64,000 bases of DNA from contig JABDCQ010000005.1 of assembly GCA_013288075.1 (NCBI GenBank), forward strand, positions 1 through 64,000, written 5' to 3'. A program made the position numbers and the translations under genes. The notes beneath the pieces are model-generated. The model saw nothing but the letters and a program-made list of their open reading frames with translations. It searched no databases and was not told the DNA's origin. Positions 51,065 through 59,945 of this stretch are shown one piece after another. Origin of the DNA: Chlamydiota bacterium. Its GTDB lineage: Bacteria > Chlamydiota > Chlamydiia > Chlamydiales > Rhabdochlamydiaceae. Position 1 is the stretch's first letter, and each line of letters opens with the position of its first letter.

Positions 51065-51194
51065 CTCTCTCTCCCGTGCTCGTGTGCGTGCCCGTGCCCG
51101 TGCCCGAGTTGATGTTATTGATAGGCAAGCGCAAGAAAGCAAACAACGTCAAATCGGGCACGCACACGGGCACGCACACGGGCACGGGAGAGAG
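51065..51194. repeat. Family B GC-rich inverted repeat, copy B3
   Basis: tctctctcccgtgctcgtgtgcgtgcccgtgcccgtgcccga ... tcgggcacgcacacgggcacgcacacgggcacgggagagaga. Confidence 0.93.
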
Positions 51195-51284
51195 AAGAGA
51201 GAGAAAGCCCTTTGTGGTTATAAGAGCTGTTGACAGTTTAAAAATTATAGGTTATTTTAATAGCAAAAAATTATTGGGATTATT

Positions 51285-52238
51285 ATGAGATTAAAATCTA
51301 TTTTTCATTCATCGATCGTTATTCTTTCTTTATTTGTTTCGATAAATGCTTCTGCTGAAGAAGCAGTAGCAACTCTTTCTGTTCAAGAAAGTTTTGAGCT
51401 TGTCATGGAAGCCTATGAGAACAAAAATTGGAAAGGCCTTGAGACGCAATCAGCGTTATTAATTAAGGATTACCCTTCAACAGCTTTTGGTCTTGAAGCG
51501 CGTTATTTCCTTGGGACTGCTTATTTTAATCTTAAAGAATACGAAGCTGCTAACGAGCAATTTTCTTTATATCTTAAGAGCCAGGCAACGCCTAAACATT
51601 TCGAAGATGCGATCCAATATAAGTTTTCTATTGCAGAGCTATATAAAGCTGGAGAAAAAAAGCACCTTCTTGGATTTGAAAGCATGCCCAAATGGATGCC
51701 AGCGCGCCAAGATGCCATTAAAATTTACGAAGAGGTGATTGCAGCGCTTCCCCATCATGAGCTTGGGGCAAAGGCGTTATTTGGAAAGGCTGTTGTTCTC
51801 TTTAAGCAGCAAGAGTATAAATCAAGTATTGAGACGTATCAAACTCTTATTAGACGTTTTTCCAAGCACCAACTAGCAGCAGAGAGCTACGTAGGGATTG
51901 GAGAGATCTATCTTACGCAGTGCTCCCAAGAATACCCTGATCCTGACTTTTTAGATCTGGCTCAAATTAACTTAAATAAATTCAAAGTGGATTTTCCTTC
52001 CGATGAAAATATTGCGCATTTAGAAACCAAACTCATTGGAATGAAAGAAGTTTATGCTCAAAGTCTTTATGAAACAGCGCAGTTTTACGAGCGTACAAAA
52101 AAGCCGCATGCTTCTTTAATTTATTACACACAATTGATTGCTAAATACCCTGAAACAAAACTTGCAGCGCTTTCTAAGAAAAGACAAGCAGTTCTTGAGC
52201 CTGTAGTGAAAGCGAATAAAGAAAAAGCAGCGAAGTAA
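51285..52238 (+). CDS. TPR-containing exported protein (CT547-like; BamD/YbgF-type)
   Basis: Signal peptide MRLKSIFHSSIVILSLFVSINASAEE; repeated YPSTAFGLEARYFLGTAYFNLKEYEAANEQF and SSIETYQTLIRRFSKHQLAAESYVGIGEIYL motifs. Confidence 0.8.
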   Translation: MRLKSIFHSSIVILSLFVSINASAEEAVATLSVQESFELVMEAYENKNWKGLETQSALLIKDYPSTAFGLEARYFLGTAYFNLKEYEAANEQFSLYLKSQATPKHFEDAIQYKFSIAELYKAGEKKHLLGFESMPKWMPARQDAIKIYEEVIAALPHHELGAKALFGKAVVLFKQQEYKSSIETYQTLIRRFSKHQLAAESYVGIGEIYLTQCSQEYPDPDFLDLAQINLNKFKVDFPSDENIAHLETKLIGMKEVYAQSLYETAQFYERTKKPHASLIYYTQLIAKYPETKLAALSKKRQAVLEPVVKANKEKAAK

Positions 52239-52240
52239 AT

Positions 52241-52834
52241 ATGTTTGGGTATAAATGGCTTTTTGCTCTTCCTTTGTTATTTGGGGGGTGTGGGTACAGA
52301 TTTGATGGAGAAGCCACTGAAGAGGGGCGCATTACGCTTTCTATTCCCTACGTCAATGGGGATCCAGACGGACTTCTCACAGATGAGCTAATTAGGCAAT
52401 GCAGCGCTTCAGGTGTGTTTGAATACATGCGCGATGGAGGAGAATATTCCCTTCAGGTGAATGTAGTAAAAGATGAAAACCACCGCATAGGCTTTCGCTA
52501 TGATCGCAATGATACAACAGGCGCTGTTAAAAGCAATTTAATCCCCATAGAATTTAGAAGAGTTGTTGCTGCTGAAGTGATGTTTGTTCACTGTCCAACA
52601 GGAGAGATTGCCTTTGGCCCAGAAGTTGTTACAGGAAGCGGAGAGTATGACACAGTTAATCCTAGCGCCGTTACCGATCTAACATTTATTAATCCCTTAG
52701 GTGTAAGAGAAAAAGTCATCCAGTTTTCTTTGGGGCAGCTTGACACTCCAGAAGGCGGCCAAGATAACGTGCGCGTTCCGCTCTATCGCGATTTAGCCCA
52801 AATTATTGTTGATGGGATTGTGAATACCCTATGA
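52241..52834 (+). CDS. LptE-like lipoprotein (CT548-like)
   Basis: ALPLLFGGCGYRFDGEATEEGRITLSIPYVNGDPDG; GC lipobox and GYRF motif common in LptE; C-terminal YRDLAQIIVDGIVNTL. Confidence 0.7.
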   Translation: MFGYKWLFALPLLFGGCGYRFDGEATEEGRITLSIPYVNGDPDGLLTDELIRQCSASGVFEYMRDGGEYSLQVNVVKDENHRIGFRYDRNDTTGAVKSNLIPIEFRRVVAAEVMFVHCPTGEIAFGPEVVTGSGEYDTVNPSAVTDLTFINPLGVREKVIQFSLGQLDTPEGGQDNVRVPLYRDLAQIIVDGIVNTL

Positions 52835-53229
52835 AGCTCAAACCTAATTTAAAATATCTTTCTGAAGCAATGGATTGGGTAAAAAAAGAGGCCTTAAATG
52901 CCGGCTTTTCTTTAGAAGAAACACGCCGCATAGAGCTTGTAATGGAAGAGGCTCTTGTAAATGTCATTGTGCATGCAAGCCTTGAAGAAGAAGATGCAAT
53001 TGAACTTACATGCGAAGTAAATCAAGGCATTATCTTTTCTATCAAAGACTGCGGCCCCCCCTTTAATCCACTCGCCATCAACAAAGAATTAAAACTCTCT
53101 TGCCCCATTGAAGAGCGCAAAGAAGGAGGCCTTGGAATCATCATGATGAAAAAATTCATGGACTCCTTAACCTACGAGCGCAAAAACAACTGCAACATCC
53201 TAAAACTCCAAAAAACCCTAACCCACTAG
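52831..53229 (+). CDS. rsbW: Serine-kinase anti-sigma factor / RsbW-like ATPase
   Basis: RRIELVMEEALVNVIVHA (N box), FSIKDCGPPFNP (G1), GGLGIIMMKKFMDSLTYER; ATGA overlap with the preceding gene. Confidence 0.9.
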   Translation: MKLKPNLKYLSEAMDWVKKEALNAGFSLEETRRIELVMEEALVNVIVHASLEEEDAIELTCEVNQGIIFSIKDCGPPFNPLAINKELKLSCPIEERKEGGLGIIMMKKFMDSLTYERKNNCNILKLQKTLTH

Positions 53230-53241
53230 GAACCTTCTTTG

Positions 53242-53312
53242 TCTTTGCGCGTTAGCGCCTTGGAGTGCTGCGTTTCCTATACGCAGCACTCCAAGGCGCT
53301 AACGCGCAAAGA
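53242..53312 (+). terminator. Perfect 32-bp stem-loop downstream of rsbW
   Basis: tctttgcgcgttagcgccttggagtgctgcgt (53242-53273), loop ttcctat, acgcagcactccaaggcgctaacgcgcaaaga (53281-53312). Terminator role inferred. Confidence 0.7.
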
Positions 53313-53379
53313 AATAATTTTTAATGTCATGTTTATTCGATTTAATGTTATTGTCTATGCTTTTATTATTTAAAGATAG

Positions 53380-54690
53380 GTGAATATGTCTTCAATAGCA
53401 ATACAAAGAGTGCCTTTCCCTGAGTTATTACCTAATCTTCCAGCGGATATTGATAACCTTATTTCTCCTTACCATATAAGTGTTTCTAAAGCAGCTTCTT
53501 GGATGCCGCCGAATTCTTCTTTCGTTTGGGATGTCCATGTTGTGTTATTGGAACAAGCTCACCGATTAGTGTTCACATTTCAGTATTACCTTTCTTTTGC
53601 TCAACTAAATAAAGCTCATAGGGACAGTTTTAATTTAGACAAAAAGCCTAAATTATTTGAAGAGATAAAGAGTGTCTTTTCTAGGCTTAACCAAGTTAAT
53701 AACGGATTTAAAGTCGCACGATGTATCAGAGAATGCGTAGATAGCGGAACCTATTTAGCTGCACTTAAAGTGTGTTTTTATGCAAATCCTTCCGCCTTGG
53801 AAAATAAGGCGTCTGATCCAAACCAAGACATCAATGAAGGGTTTTCTCGCAATATTTTGCATAACGCCGTAGCACCTAATAATTTAGAGATCAGTTCCTT
53901 GTCTTTTATCTCTAGCGTGCTCTTAATTAATAAAAGCAATAACTTAGGTCTTTTAGGGAAAAAAGATTGTTATGGATGGTTACCATTGCATAGAGCTTGT
54001 AATTATATGGTAAAAGAAAACAAAGAGAAAGTTCTGAAAAAGCTTTTAGAAGAAGATCCAGATGTTAAAGATCACGTGAACGTTCTTGTTTTTCCTCAGA
54101 TGAGTTCTAAAAAGGAAAAAAAAGTTGATTATACCCCTATTTATTTATTGTTTGACCTTTATAATGGAGAGGATCAATTGAAGCTTGTGCAACTTTTACA
54201 GAAACATGGGGCTGATATAGATCAGAAAAATTGCAATGGAGATACAACTCTTCAGTTACTAATAGCTGATTCTACCAAAATGCAGCATGTCCCCACGCTA
54301 TTACGCTGCGGTGCTTCTGCATTGGTTTCGAACAAAAAGGGGCAAATTGCTATGGACGCCTACATTGAAAATTCCCTATCTGAATTTCACAAATTAATTT
54401 TAAAGGCCAATTCTTATGAATATTACCAATCAAATTTAGACTCCAATCGTTCAGCAAGGCAGAATATAAAGAATAATTGCTTAGAGGCAGTAAGGCTATT
54501 TTTGAATCAAGTGGAGGAAATCCCTCAAGCTCTTTTAAAGAGAGTTGTTTTTAATTGGATGGATCCCCTAGTTCTTTCAGATTTTAAAGAGCAGATAGGA
54601 GCTCTTTTTAACAATTCTGGCAAAATTCAACAAGGAGTCGATTATTGCTTCCCGCATATATCATCGGCTCAGGATGATGCGTTTTTGTAG
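53380..54690 (+). CDS. Ankyrin-repeat protein, candidate effector
   Basis: CYGWLPLHRACNYMVKENKEKVLKKLLEEDP; DYTPIYLLFDLYNGEDQLKLVQLLQKHGADIDQKNCNGDTTLQLLIADSTKMQHVPTLLRCGASALVSNKKGQIAMDAYI. Confidence 0.75.
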   Translation: MNMSSIAIQRVPFPELLPNLPADIDNLISPYHISVSKAASWMPPNSSFVWDVHVVLLEQAHRLVFTFQYYLSFAQLNKAHRDSFNLDKKPKLFEEIKSVFSRLNQVNNGFKVARCIRECVDSGTYLAALKVCFYANPSALENKASDPNQDINEGFSRNILHNAVAPNNLEISSLSFISSVLLINKSNNLGLLGKKDCYGWLPLHRACNYMVKENKEKVLKKLLEEDPDVKDHVNVLVFPQMSSKKEKKVDYTPIYLLFDLYNGEDQLKLVQLLQKHGADIDQKNCNGDTTLQLLIADSTKMQHVPTLLRCGASALVSNKKGQIAMDAYIENSLSEFHKLILKANSYEYYQSNLDSNRSARQNIKNNCLEAVRLFLNQVEEIPQALLKRVVFNWMDPLVLSDFKEQIGALFNNSGKIQQGVDYCFPHISSAQDDAFL

Positions 54691-54793
54691 TCTATTTCTT
54701 TTTCACAAATCTGGCAAAATTAAAGTAGAAGCAGATAATCCGCTCTCACCTAGTGATAAGGTGCTGGTTTCTTGGGGAATGTCTCCTATTAAC

Positions 54794-55246
54794 TCATTCT
54801 TTTTTGCCAATCGATGAGATGATGCTTTCTGTATCAATGACTTCTGTTAAAAAGTGTTGAAGAATCTTGAGGATGTATTTGGGGGTGTTATATACACCTG
54901 TTGTTTGGAATACGAGCTCTAGATGGGGTTTTTCTTGGATAAGTAGGCTTACAAAAGTCATTGTCACAGGCATTTCAGCGACAACGGAAGGAACAATCCA
55001 TATGGCGAACTTATCATTAAAGAGTGTCACCTTATCATCTGTTTCAAGAACATGGAAGTAGTCAGAAAAAGTTCCCGTATTTGAGATCTCATCAAGTTCA
55101 GCATTGTTTAAAAGTCCAAGTTCTTGCATAAGGTTTAAGTTAACGGTGATCACACCGTCGGGGACCCATTTACTTAAATTACGCGAAAACTCTTTGTAAG
55201 CTTCGTCTAATTGTGTGTGATCAGCCATCTTAGCCCTATCTATCAA
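54794..55246 (-). CDS. Conserved chlamydial protein in the CT550 position (type III chaperone-like size and composition)
   Basis: 150 aa acidic protein between rsbW and dacF as in Chlamydia CT549-CT551; assigned by position, not by search. Confidence 0.6.
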   Translation of the reverse strand: MIDRAKMADHTQLDEAYKEFSRNLSKWVPDGVITVNLNLMQELGLLNNAELDEISNTGTFSDYFHVLETDDKVTLFNDKFAIWIVPSVVAEMPVTMTFVSLLIQEKPHLELVFQTTGVYNTPKYILKILQHFLTEVIDTESIISSIGKKE

Positions 55247-55380
55247 GAATTTAATTCACATATCGCATCTTTTCTTGAAGTTGTAAAGAATTTATTTTTT
55301 GCATTTTTTATAAGGCGTTCTTTTTCCTATACCCAAGTAAACACGATTTTGTTATTTTCTTCTTTTTCCTAACGGTACAC

Positions 55381-56679
55381 ATGCGCTTTATACTCATTGG
55401 TCTTTGCATTTTATTTTCTTGCTTCGTGCATTCTGAACGTCTTAAATTAGATGTTTCGGCTTCTTCTGCGATTCTTATAAATGGAAATACAGGGTCTGTC
55501 CTTTTTGAGAAAAATGCCCATCAGCCCAATTTCCCAGCAAGTATTACTAAAGTGACAACAGCTCTTTATGCTCTAGAGAAAAAAGGGGGGTATTTAAATG
55601 TAAATATCACAGCATCTGAAGATGCAGTAGGCGCAGTTTCTTCTAAAACCAGGATGGATAAAGCTTTTAATCATCCCTCCTATCGCTTGGAATTTGGGGG
55701 AAGCCATATAGGGATCAAGGCAGGGGAGATTCTTGATCTGCGCACGCTTCTCTATGGGCTTATGCTTTGCTCAGGAAACGATGCGGCCAATGTGATTGCT
55801 GAATACTGCTCTGGTAGCGTAGATAAGTTTATTGAAGAAACAAATGCTTACCTTAGAAAGCAGGGGATTAAAACAACCACTTTAAAAAATCCTCATGGAC
55901 TGCACGATCCGGAGCATGTCACAACAGCTTATGAAATGGGGGTAATTGCTTCTCTTGCTATGAGAAACCCTGCATTTAGAGAAATTGTAAAGACAGTGCG
56001 CTACACAAGACCTGAGACGAATAAGCAAGCTTCTACTACTTTTATCCAATCTAATAAACTCCTTAAGGCGGGCAATTGTTTTTATCCTAAAGCTATAGGA
56101 GTCAAAACAGGTTATACGTCCCTCGCTGGGCACACTCTTGTTGCAGCAGCTGAACATGAAGGCAGAACGCTTATTGCCGTTCTTTTAAATTGCAGCGATT
56201 TATACCAAAGATATAGAGACGCTATTGCTCTTTTTGAGGCAGCTTTTGCAGAAGCCAAAATAACGCGCACTCTTTTCAATAAGGAATACGATCATTTTTC
56301 TGTTTCTCTAAAGGGAGGCGCAACTCCTCTAGAGGCCTCTTTGGCTCAGGATTTGACTATTTCTTACTACCCCGCTGAAGAGCCTTCTTTCAAGTCTGTA
56401 CTCCATTGGAATAACCCCAAGATGCCGGTACAAAAAAATGAGCAAGTAGGAGAGATCAGGCTTGTTAACGAGCAGGGCAAAATCCTCAAAAGCGTCCCTC
56501 TTTTTGCTGTAAGAGAAGTCCCTAAGACTAAGGCCTTTAGGCTATTAGAGATCAGCTCCCGCGTAAGGGCTCTCCTCTTCGATAAGCGCACCCTCATCCT
56601 CATCCTCATGGCCCTATCCTCCTTCCTAGCCTACCGCCACTGCAAAAAACTCAAAACCAAAGAACAAGAGACCCAGTAG
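55381..56679 (+). CDS. dacF: D-alanyl-D-alanine carboxypeptidase
   Basis: Signal peptide; PNFPASITKVTTALYAL (SxxK), MLCSGNDAANVIAEY (SxN), AIGVKTGYTSLAGHTL (KTG), C-terminal TM. Confidence 0.95.
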   Translation: MRFILIGLCILFSCFVHSERLKLDVSASSAILINGNTGSVLFEKNAHQPNFPASITKVTTALYALEKKGGYLNVNITASEDAVGAVSSKTRMDKAFNHPSYRLEFGGSHIGIKAGEILDLRTLLYGLMLCSGNDAANVIAEYCSGSVDKFIEETNAYLRKQGIKTTTLKNPHGLHDPEHVTTAYEMGVIASLAMRNPAFREIVKTVRYTRPETNKQASTTFIQSNKLLKAGNCFYPKAIGVKTGYTSLAGHTLVAAAEHEGRTLIAVLLNCSDLYQRYRDAIALFEAAFAEAKITRTLFNKEYDHFSVSLKGGATPLEASLAQDLTISYYPAEEPSFKSVLHWNNPKMPVQKNEQVGEIRLVNEQGKILKSVPLFAVREVPKTKAFRLLEISSRVRALLFDKRTLILILMALSSFLAYRHCKKLKTKEQETQ

Positions 56680-56705
56680 AAAAAGAGAGTTTTTTTTATT
56701 CTTCC

Positions 56706-56833
56706 CTCTCTCTTTCTTCCTCTGTGGTTTCTTGTCTCTGTGGTTTATCTTTTGCTAACCTGAGTGGGCCAACGACTTAGCCAAAGATAAACCACAGAGA
56801 CAAGAAACCACAGAGGAAGAAAGAGAGAGAAGA
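56706..56833. repeat. Family A inverted repeat, copy A9 (loop class 1)
   Basis: ctctctctttcttcctctgtggtttcttgtctctgtggtttatcttttgctaa...ttagccaaagataaaccacagagacaagaaaccacagaggaagaaagagagag. Confidence 0.95.
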
Positions 56834-56847
56834 AAACTTCTCTCAGT

Positions 56848-57690
56848 TTATTCTTTGAGGGATTGGTAGAGGAAGATGAAGTTTTGGAGGGAGAGTTCTT
56901 CTGGTCTTGCTAGAGGGCTTAAACCCAGTTCTTTTAGGAAGTGTTCTACTCTTTCTGGGGGATAAATTTCTTTTAAAGAAGATCTAAGCATTTTTCTTCT
57001 TTTTTGAAAGCAGCTTCGGACAAATTGGAAAAACGCTTCGGGAGAATCTAACCTCTGGGGTTCTTTTAAAGTTAGATGAACAAGTGCGGAATCGATTTTG
57101 GGTTTGGGATAAAAGCAGTTAGGGGAAATAGTAAAGCAGTACTTGGCATGCGCGTAGTAACTTAAAAAGATAGTAAAGCTGCTATAATCTGCGGTGTTCT
57201 TTTGAGCGATAAAGCGTACTCCCACTTCATGTTGTACCATAACAGTGATAGAGGAGATGTACTGATGGAGAGGAAGAAGTCTTGCTAGAATAGGCGTTGT
57301 GATTTTGTAGGGAAGGTTGGCTACAATTTTCGCTTTTTTCCCTTCGGGCAAGTGCTTTTCAAAATAAGCTTCCCACGCAAAATCTAGGCAGTCTTGCTGT
57401 ATAACATTTAAGTGATTATCCTCTTTTTTAAGTCTTTCTAAAAGTTTAGCAAGCTGCTTATCCATTTCAATGGCCGTGACATGAGCTTTTGCTTTAAGAA
57501 GCTCTTCTGTTAGAGCTCCTGGGCCTGGCCCAATTTCAAAAACAATGTCCCCTTCATGGACATCTGCTGTATGCACAATTTTGCGCAGAATATTGCCATC
57601 AATCAAAAAATTCTGAGAGAGGTGCTTTTTTGCAGCAAGGCCTTCCTCTTGGAGAAAGGCGTGCAGTTCTTTAGGATTGAATATAGGCAT
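56848..57690 (-). CDS. rsmA: 16S rRNA (adenine1518/1519-N6)-dimethyltransferase
   Basis: KKHLSQNFLIDGNILRKIV, VFEIGPGPGALTEELL, IVANLPYKITTPILARLL. Confidence 0.97.
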   Translation of the reverse strand: MPIFNPKELHAFLQEEGLAAKKHLSQNFLIDGNILRKIVHTADVHEGDIVFEIGPGPGALTEELLKAKAHVTAIEMDKQLAKLLERLKKEDNHLNVIQQDCLDFAWEAYFEKHLPEGKKAKIVANLPYKITTPILARLLPLHQYISSITVMVQHEVGVRFIAQKNTADYSSFTIFLSYYAHAKYCFTISPNCFYPKPKIDSALVHLTLKEPQRLDSPEAFFQFVRSCFQKRRKMLRSSLKEIYPPERVEHFLKELGLSPLARPEELSLQNFIFLYQSLKE

Positions 57691-58748
57691 TAATTTAAAC
57701 TGAATGGCTGAAAGTTAGGAGGAATAAGCTCTTGCCAGTATGTTTGATCATAGCCATAGCGCTGCATCAGTTTTGCCATATAGCGGCTGCTTTCCCTTTC
57801 TACTTCTTCCTGGATAAGATCGCCTTTAATGTCGTTAGCAATTTTTTGGAATAAAGGGAGCATGCTTTTTGTGTGTTCCTTAAGATGGAAAATACGGAAA
57901 ACCTCTGCGTTATCTACGCGGCTTTGTTGTAATATGGGTAAGCTAAAAGAGCCATCTGCTAAAGAAGCAAGAATTGATTTATTAGCTTTAGAAAGGTCCT
58001 GATCTTCCATGACATAATCTTGAGATACAGTCACAGAAACAGAAGGATCTATTTCTCCCCTTTCTTTAAAGCTAGAGACTAGCTCTGTAAGATCTTTTTT
58101 GTCCTTAAGAAGAGAGCTGTAAATTGTTTTTGCAATCTCTTCGGCATCAAGGTGTTTAGGCGCTTTTACAGTAAGCACCTGATATTTCCAATTTTCTTTA
58201 GGAGCATTTTCTGCACAAAATTTTCCGTAGGCTTTTTTGATATCCAAAGAAGTAACGTTATTCAAGGCTTTAGAATGGATTTTAAACCAAGACATCTTTT
58301 GTACGATAAGCTCATCATGAATCGCCTTTCTCGCTTCCTCATAAGTGATTCCTATTTTATCTAGGGTGCCCATCACATTTGGGCCAAAGCGATTTTGTAT
58401 TTCTTCTCTAACATCTCCATCTGTAATGGTGATCTTTTTTTCTTCGGCATCCGTAAGAATAAGCTCATTTTTTATGATCTGTTCTAAAGAGGCTTTCCAG
58501 TTGTTATTATAGAATTGAAATTTAGCGGTTTTAGAAGAGGTATACTGGGGATAGTTTCTATCGAGATAAATATCCATTTTCTTCATGACATCGATCACAG
58601 AGATTGTTTTATCCATCACCTTTGCAAGAATGCGGTTGTTAACAATTAGATCGCCTGCGCGCTCATCGGATAATTGCATAGAAGAATTGGCCTCTGCAAA
58701 GCTGCTTAGGAGTAGTACTGGTGTAAGTAGATATTTTAAAATGTGCAT
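57690..58748 (-). CDS. SurA/PpiC-like periplasmic chaperone-type protein (CT355-like)
   Basis: Signal peptide; NNRILAKVMDKTISVIDVMKKMDIYL, IITDAEEKKITITDGDVREEIQNRFG SurA_N features; one-base overlap with rsmA. Confidence 0.75.
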   Translation of the reverse strand: MHILKYLLTPVLLLSSFAEANSSMQLSDERAGDLIVNNRILAKVMDKTISVIDVMKKMDIYLDRNYPQYTSSKTAKFQFYNNNWKASLEQIIKNELILTDAEEKKITITDGDVREEIQNRFGPNVMGTLDKIGITYEEARKAIHDELIVQKMSWFKIHSKALNNVTSLDIKKAYGKFCAENAPKENWKYQVLTVKAPKHLDAEEIAKTIYSSLLKDKKDLTELVSSFKERGEIDPSVSVTVSQDYVMEDQDLSKANKSILASLADGSFSLPILQQSRVDNAEVFRIFHLKEHTKSMLPLFQKIANDIKGDLIQEEVERESSRYMAKLMQRYGYDQTYWQELIPPNFQPFSLN

Positions 58749-58874
58749 AGAAAAAAAGTGGTTAGATAAATTTACTTCATCGTAGCAAAAAACCCGGTTT
58801 CTTCAAAGGTTTTTAACGCGAGCTGTAGTTAAGCCGTAAAGAAAATCTTGCAATACAATTCATAAAGGGAGTAT

Positions 58875-58913
58875 ACAACAAAATGTTGTGATAAAACAAC
58901 AAAATGTTGTGAT
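58875..58913. promoter_or_regulatory. Two direct copies of operator-like palindrome acaacaaaatgttgtgat
   Basis: 58875-58892 and 58896-58913, 21 bp centre to centre, immediately 5' of the HTH-NTase ATG (58917). Confidence 0.8.
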
Positions 58914-58915
58914 AT

Positions 58916-59530
58916 ATGAGCCCTTTACTAAAACTTTTTTCTAATAGTACCTTAGCTGAGATCCTTAGCTTGTTCTTGCTCAACCCTGAACAAGAATACT
59001 ACCAAGCAGATATTGCACAAAAAACTAAAAAAGCCTTGATGCAAGTCCAAAGATCTCTTAAAACATTAAAAGAAATTGGAATTATATCTTCGATAGCAAA
59101 AGGAAGAATGGTTTATTACAAAGTAATAAAAACGCATCCTGCTTTTGAAGATTTAAAAAGATTGTTTTTAAAAACGATTTCTCTAGGAGACGGAATTTTC
59201 CAAGCATTGAGTCCTTTTCAAAATAAAATCTTTTGTGCCTTTATTTTTGGATCTGTTGCTAAAGGCAACGAATCAATGGATAGTGATATTGATTTATTTA
59301 TTATTGGGGATTTAACCTTGCGTGAGCTTTCGAAAGCCTTAAGCCCCTTGTCAAAAGGATTACAAAGAGAGCTAAATCCTGTTGTTTTTGGGCAAGAGGA
59401 ATTTCAAAAAAGAATTGCTAGTAAAGATCATTTTCTGATAGAAATTTTAAATTCTCCTAAAATTTGGATTACTGGAAATGAAAGTGATTTTAAACAATTG
59501 GCTAAAGGAAGAAAGGTTAAAAGCACATAA
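58916..59530 (+). CDS. Winged-HTH fused to minimal nucleotidyltransferase (MNT-like) domain
   Basis: YYQADIAQKTKKALMQVQRSLKTLKEIGIISSIAKGRMVYYKV (wHTH); FCAFIFGSVAKGNESMDSDIDLFIIG (GSx10DxD). Confidence 0.85.
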   Translation: MSPLLKLFSNSTLAEILSLFLLNPEQEYYQADIAQKTKKALMQVQRSLKTLKEIGIISSIAKGRMVYYKVIKTHPAFEDLKRLFLKTISLGDGIFQALSPFQNKIFCAFIFGSVAKGNESMDSDIDLFIIGDLTLRELSKALSPLSKGLQRELNPVVFGQEEFQKRIASKDHFLIEILNSPKIWITGNESDFKQLAKGRKVKST

Positions 59531-59945
59531 AACCTCTAAAGAAGAGATTTCCAAGCTTTTTAAAATTGTAGAGAGGGATCTGCATGATGCAGGTATCGAG
59601 GGCCTATCAGCCGATCGCCGTTTCATTACTGTCTATAATGCAGCCTTACAACTCACGACTATTGTATTGCGAGCCTATGGTCTAAGGACTAATCCAAATA
59701 AAACCGGTCACCATCGTATTTCTATTGATGCATTGCCCGAAATCATTGGTGAAGAATTCCAAGATTTATCCGATTATTTAAACGCGTGCCGTATCAAAAG
59801 AAATATTTGTGATTACACGAGCTCAGGGGAGATCTCAGAAACAGAGGCTTTAGAAATCACTCGGGAGATCAAGGAATTTAAAGTTGTAGTTGTTAAGTGG
59901 ATTAAAAAAACTCACCCGCATTTGGCTTTAAAGACGGCTCCATAA
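59478..59945 (+). CDS. HEPN-like partner protein
   Basis: All-helical; KTGHHRISIDALPEIIGEEFQDLSDYLNACRIKRNICDYTSSGEISETEALEITREIKEF; R-N-x3-Y near canonical HEPN Rx4-6H; overlaps upstream NTase ORF by 53 nt. Confidence 0.75.
   Translation: MKVILNNWLKEERLKAHKTSKEEISKLFKIVERDLHDAGIEGLSADRRFITVYNAALQLTTIVLRAYGLRTNPNKTGHHRISIDALPEIIGEEFQDLSDYLNACRIKRNICDYTSSGEISETEALEITREIKEFKVVVVKWIKKTHPHLALKTAP

Noticed and set aside
50988-51288. ORFs of 81 and 70 aa after dnaE
   Set aside because: Encoded by the B3 GC-rich repeat (RARVRARARARV, GTHTGTHTGTG).
54674-54817. Possible 47-aa ORF MMRFCSLFLFHKSGKIKVEADNPLSPSDKVLVSWGM... downstream of the ankyrin gene
   Set aside because: Overlaps both the ankyrin 3' end and the converging CT550-like gene and has no clear RBS; insufficient support, although the short hairpin cacctagtgataaggtg lies inside it.
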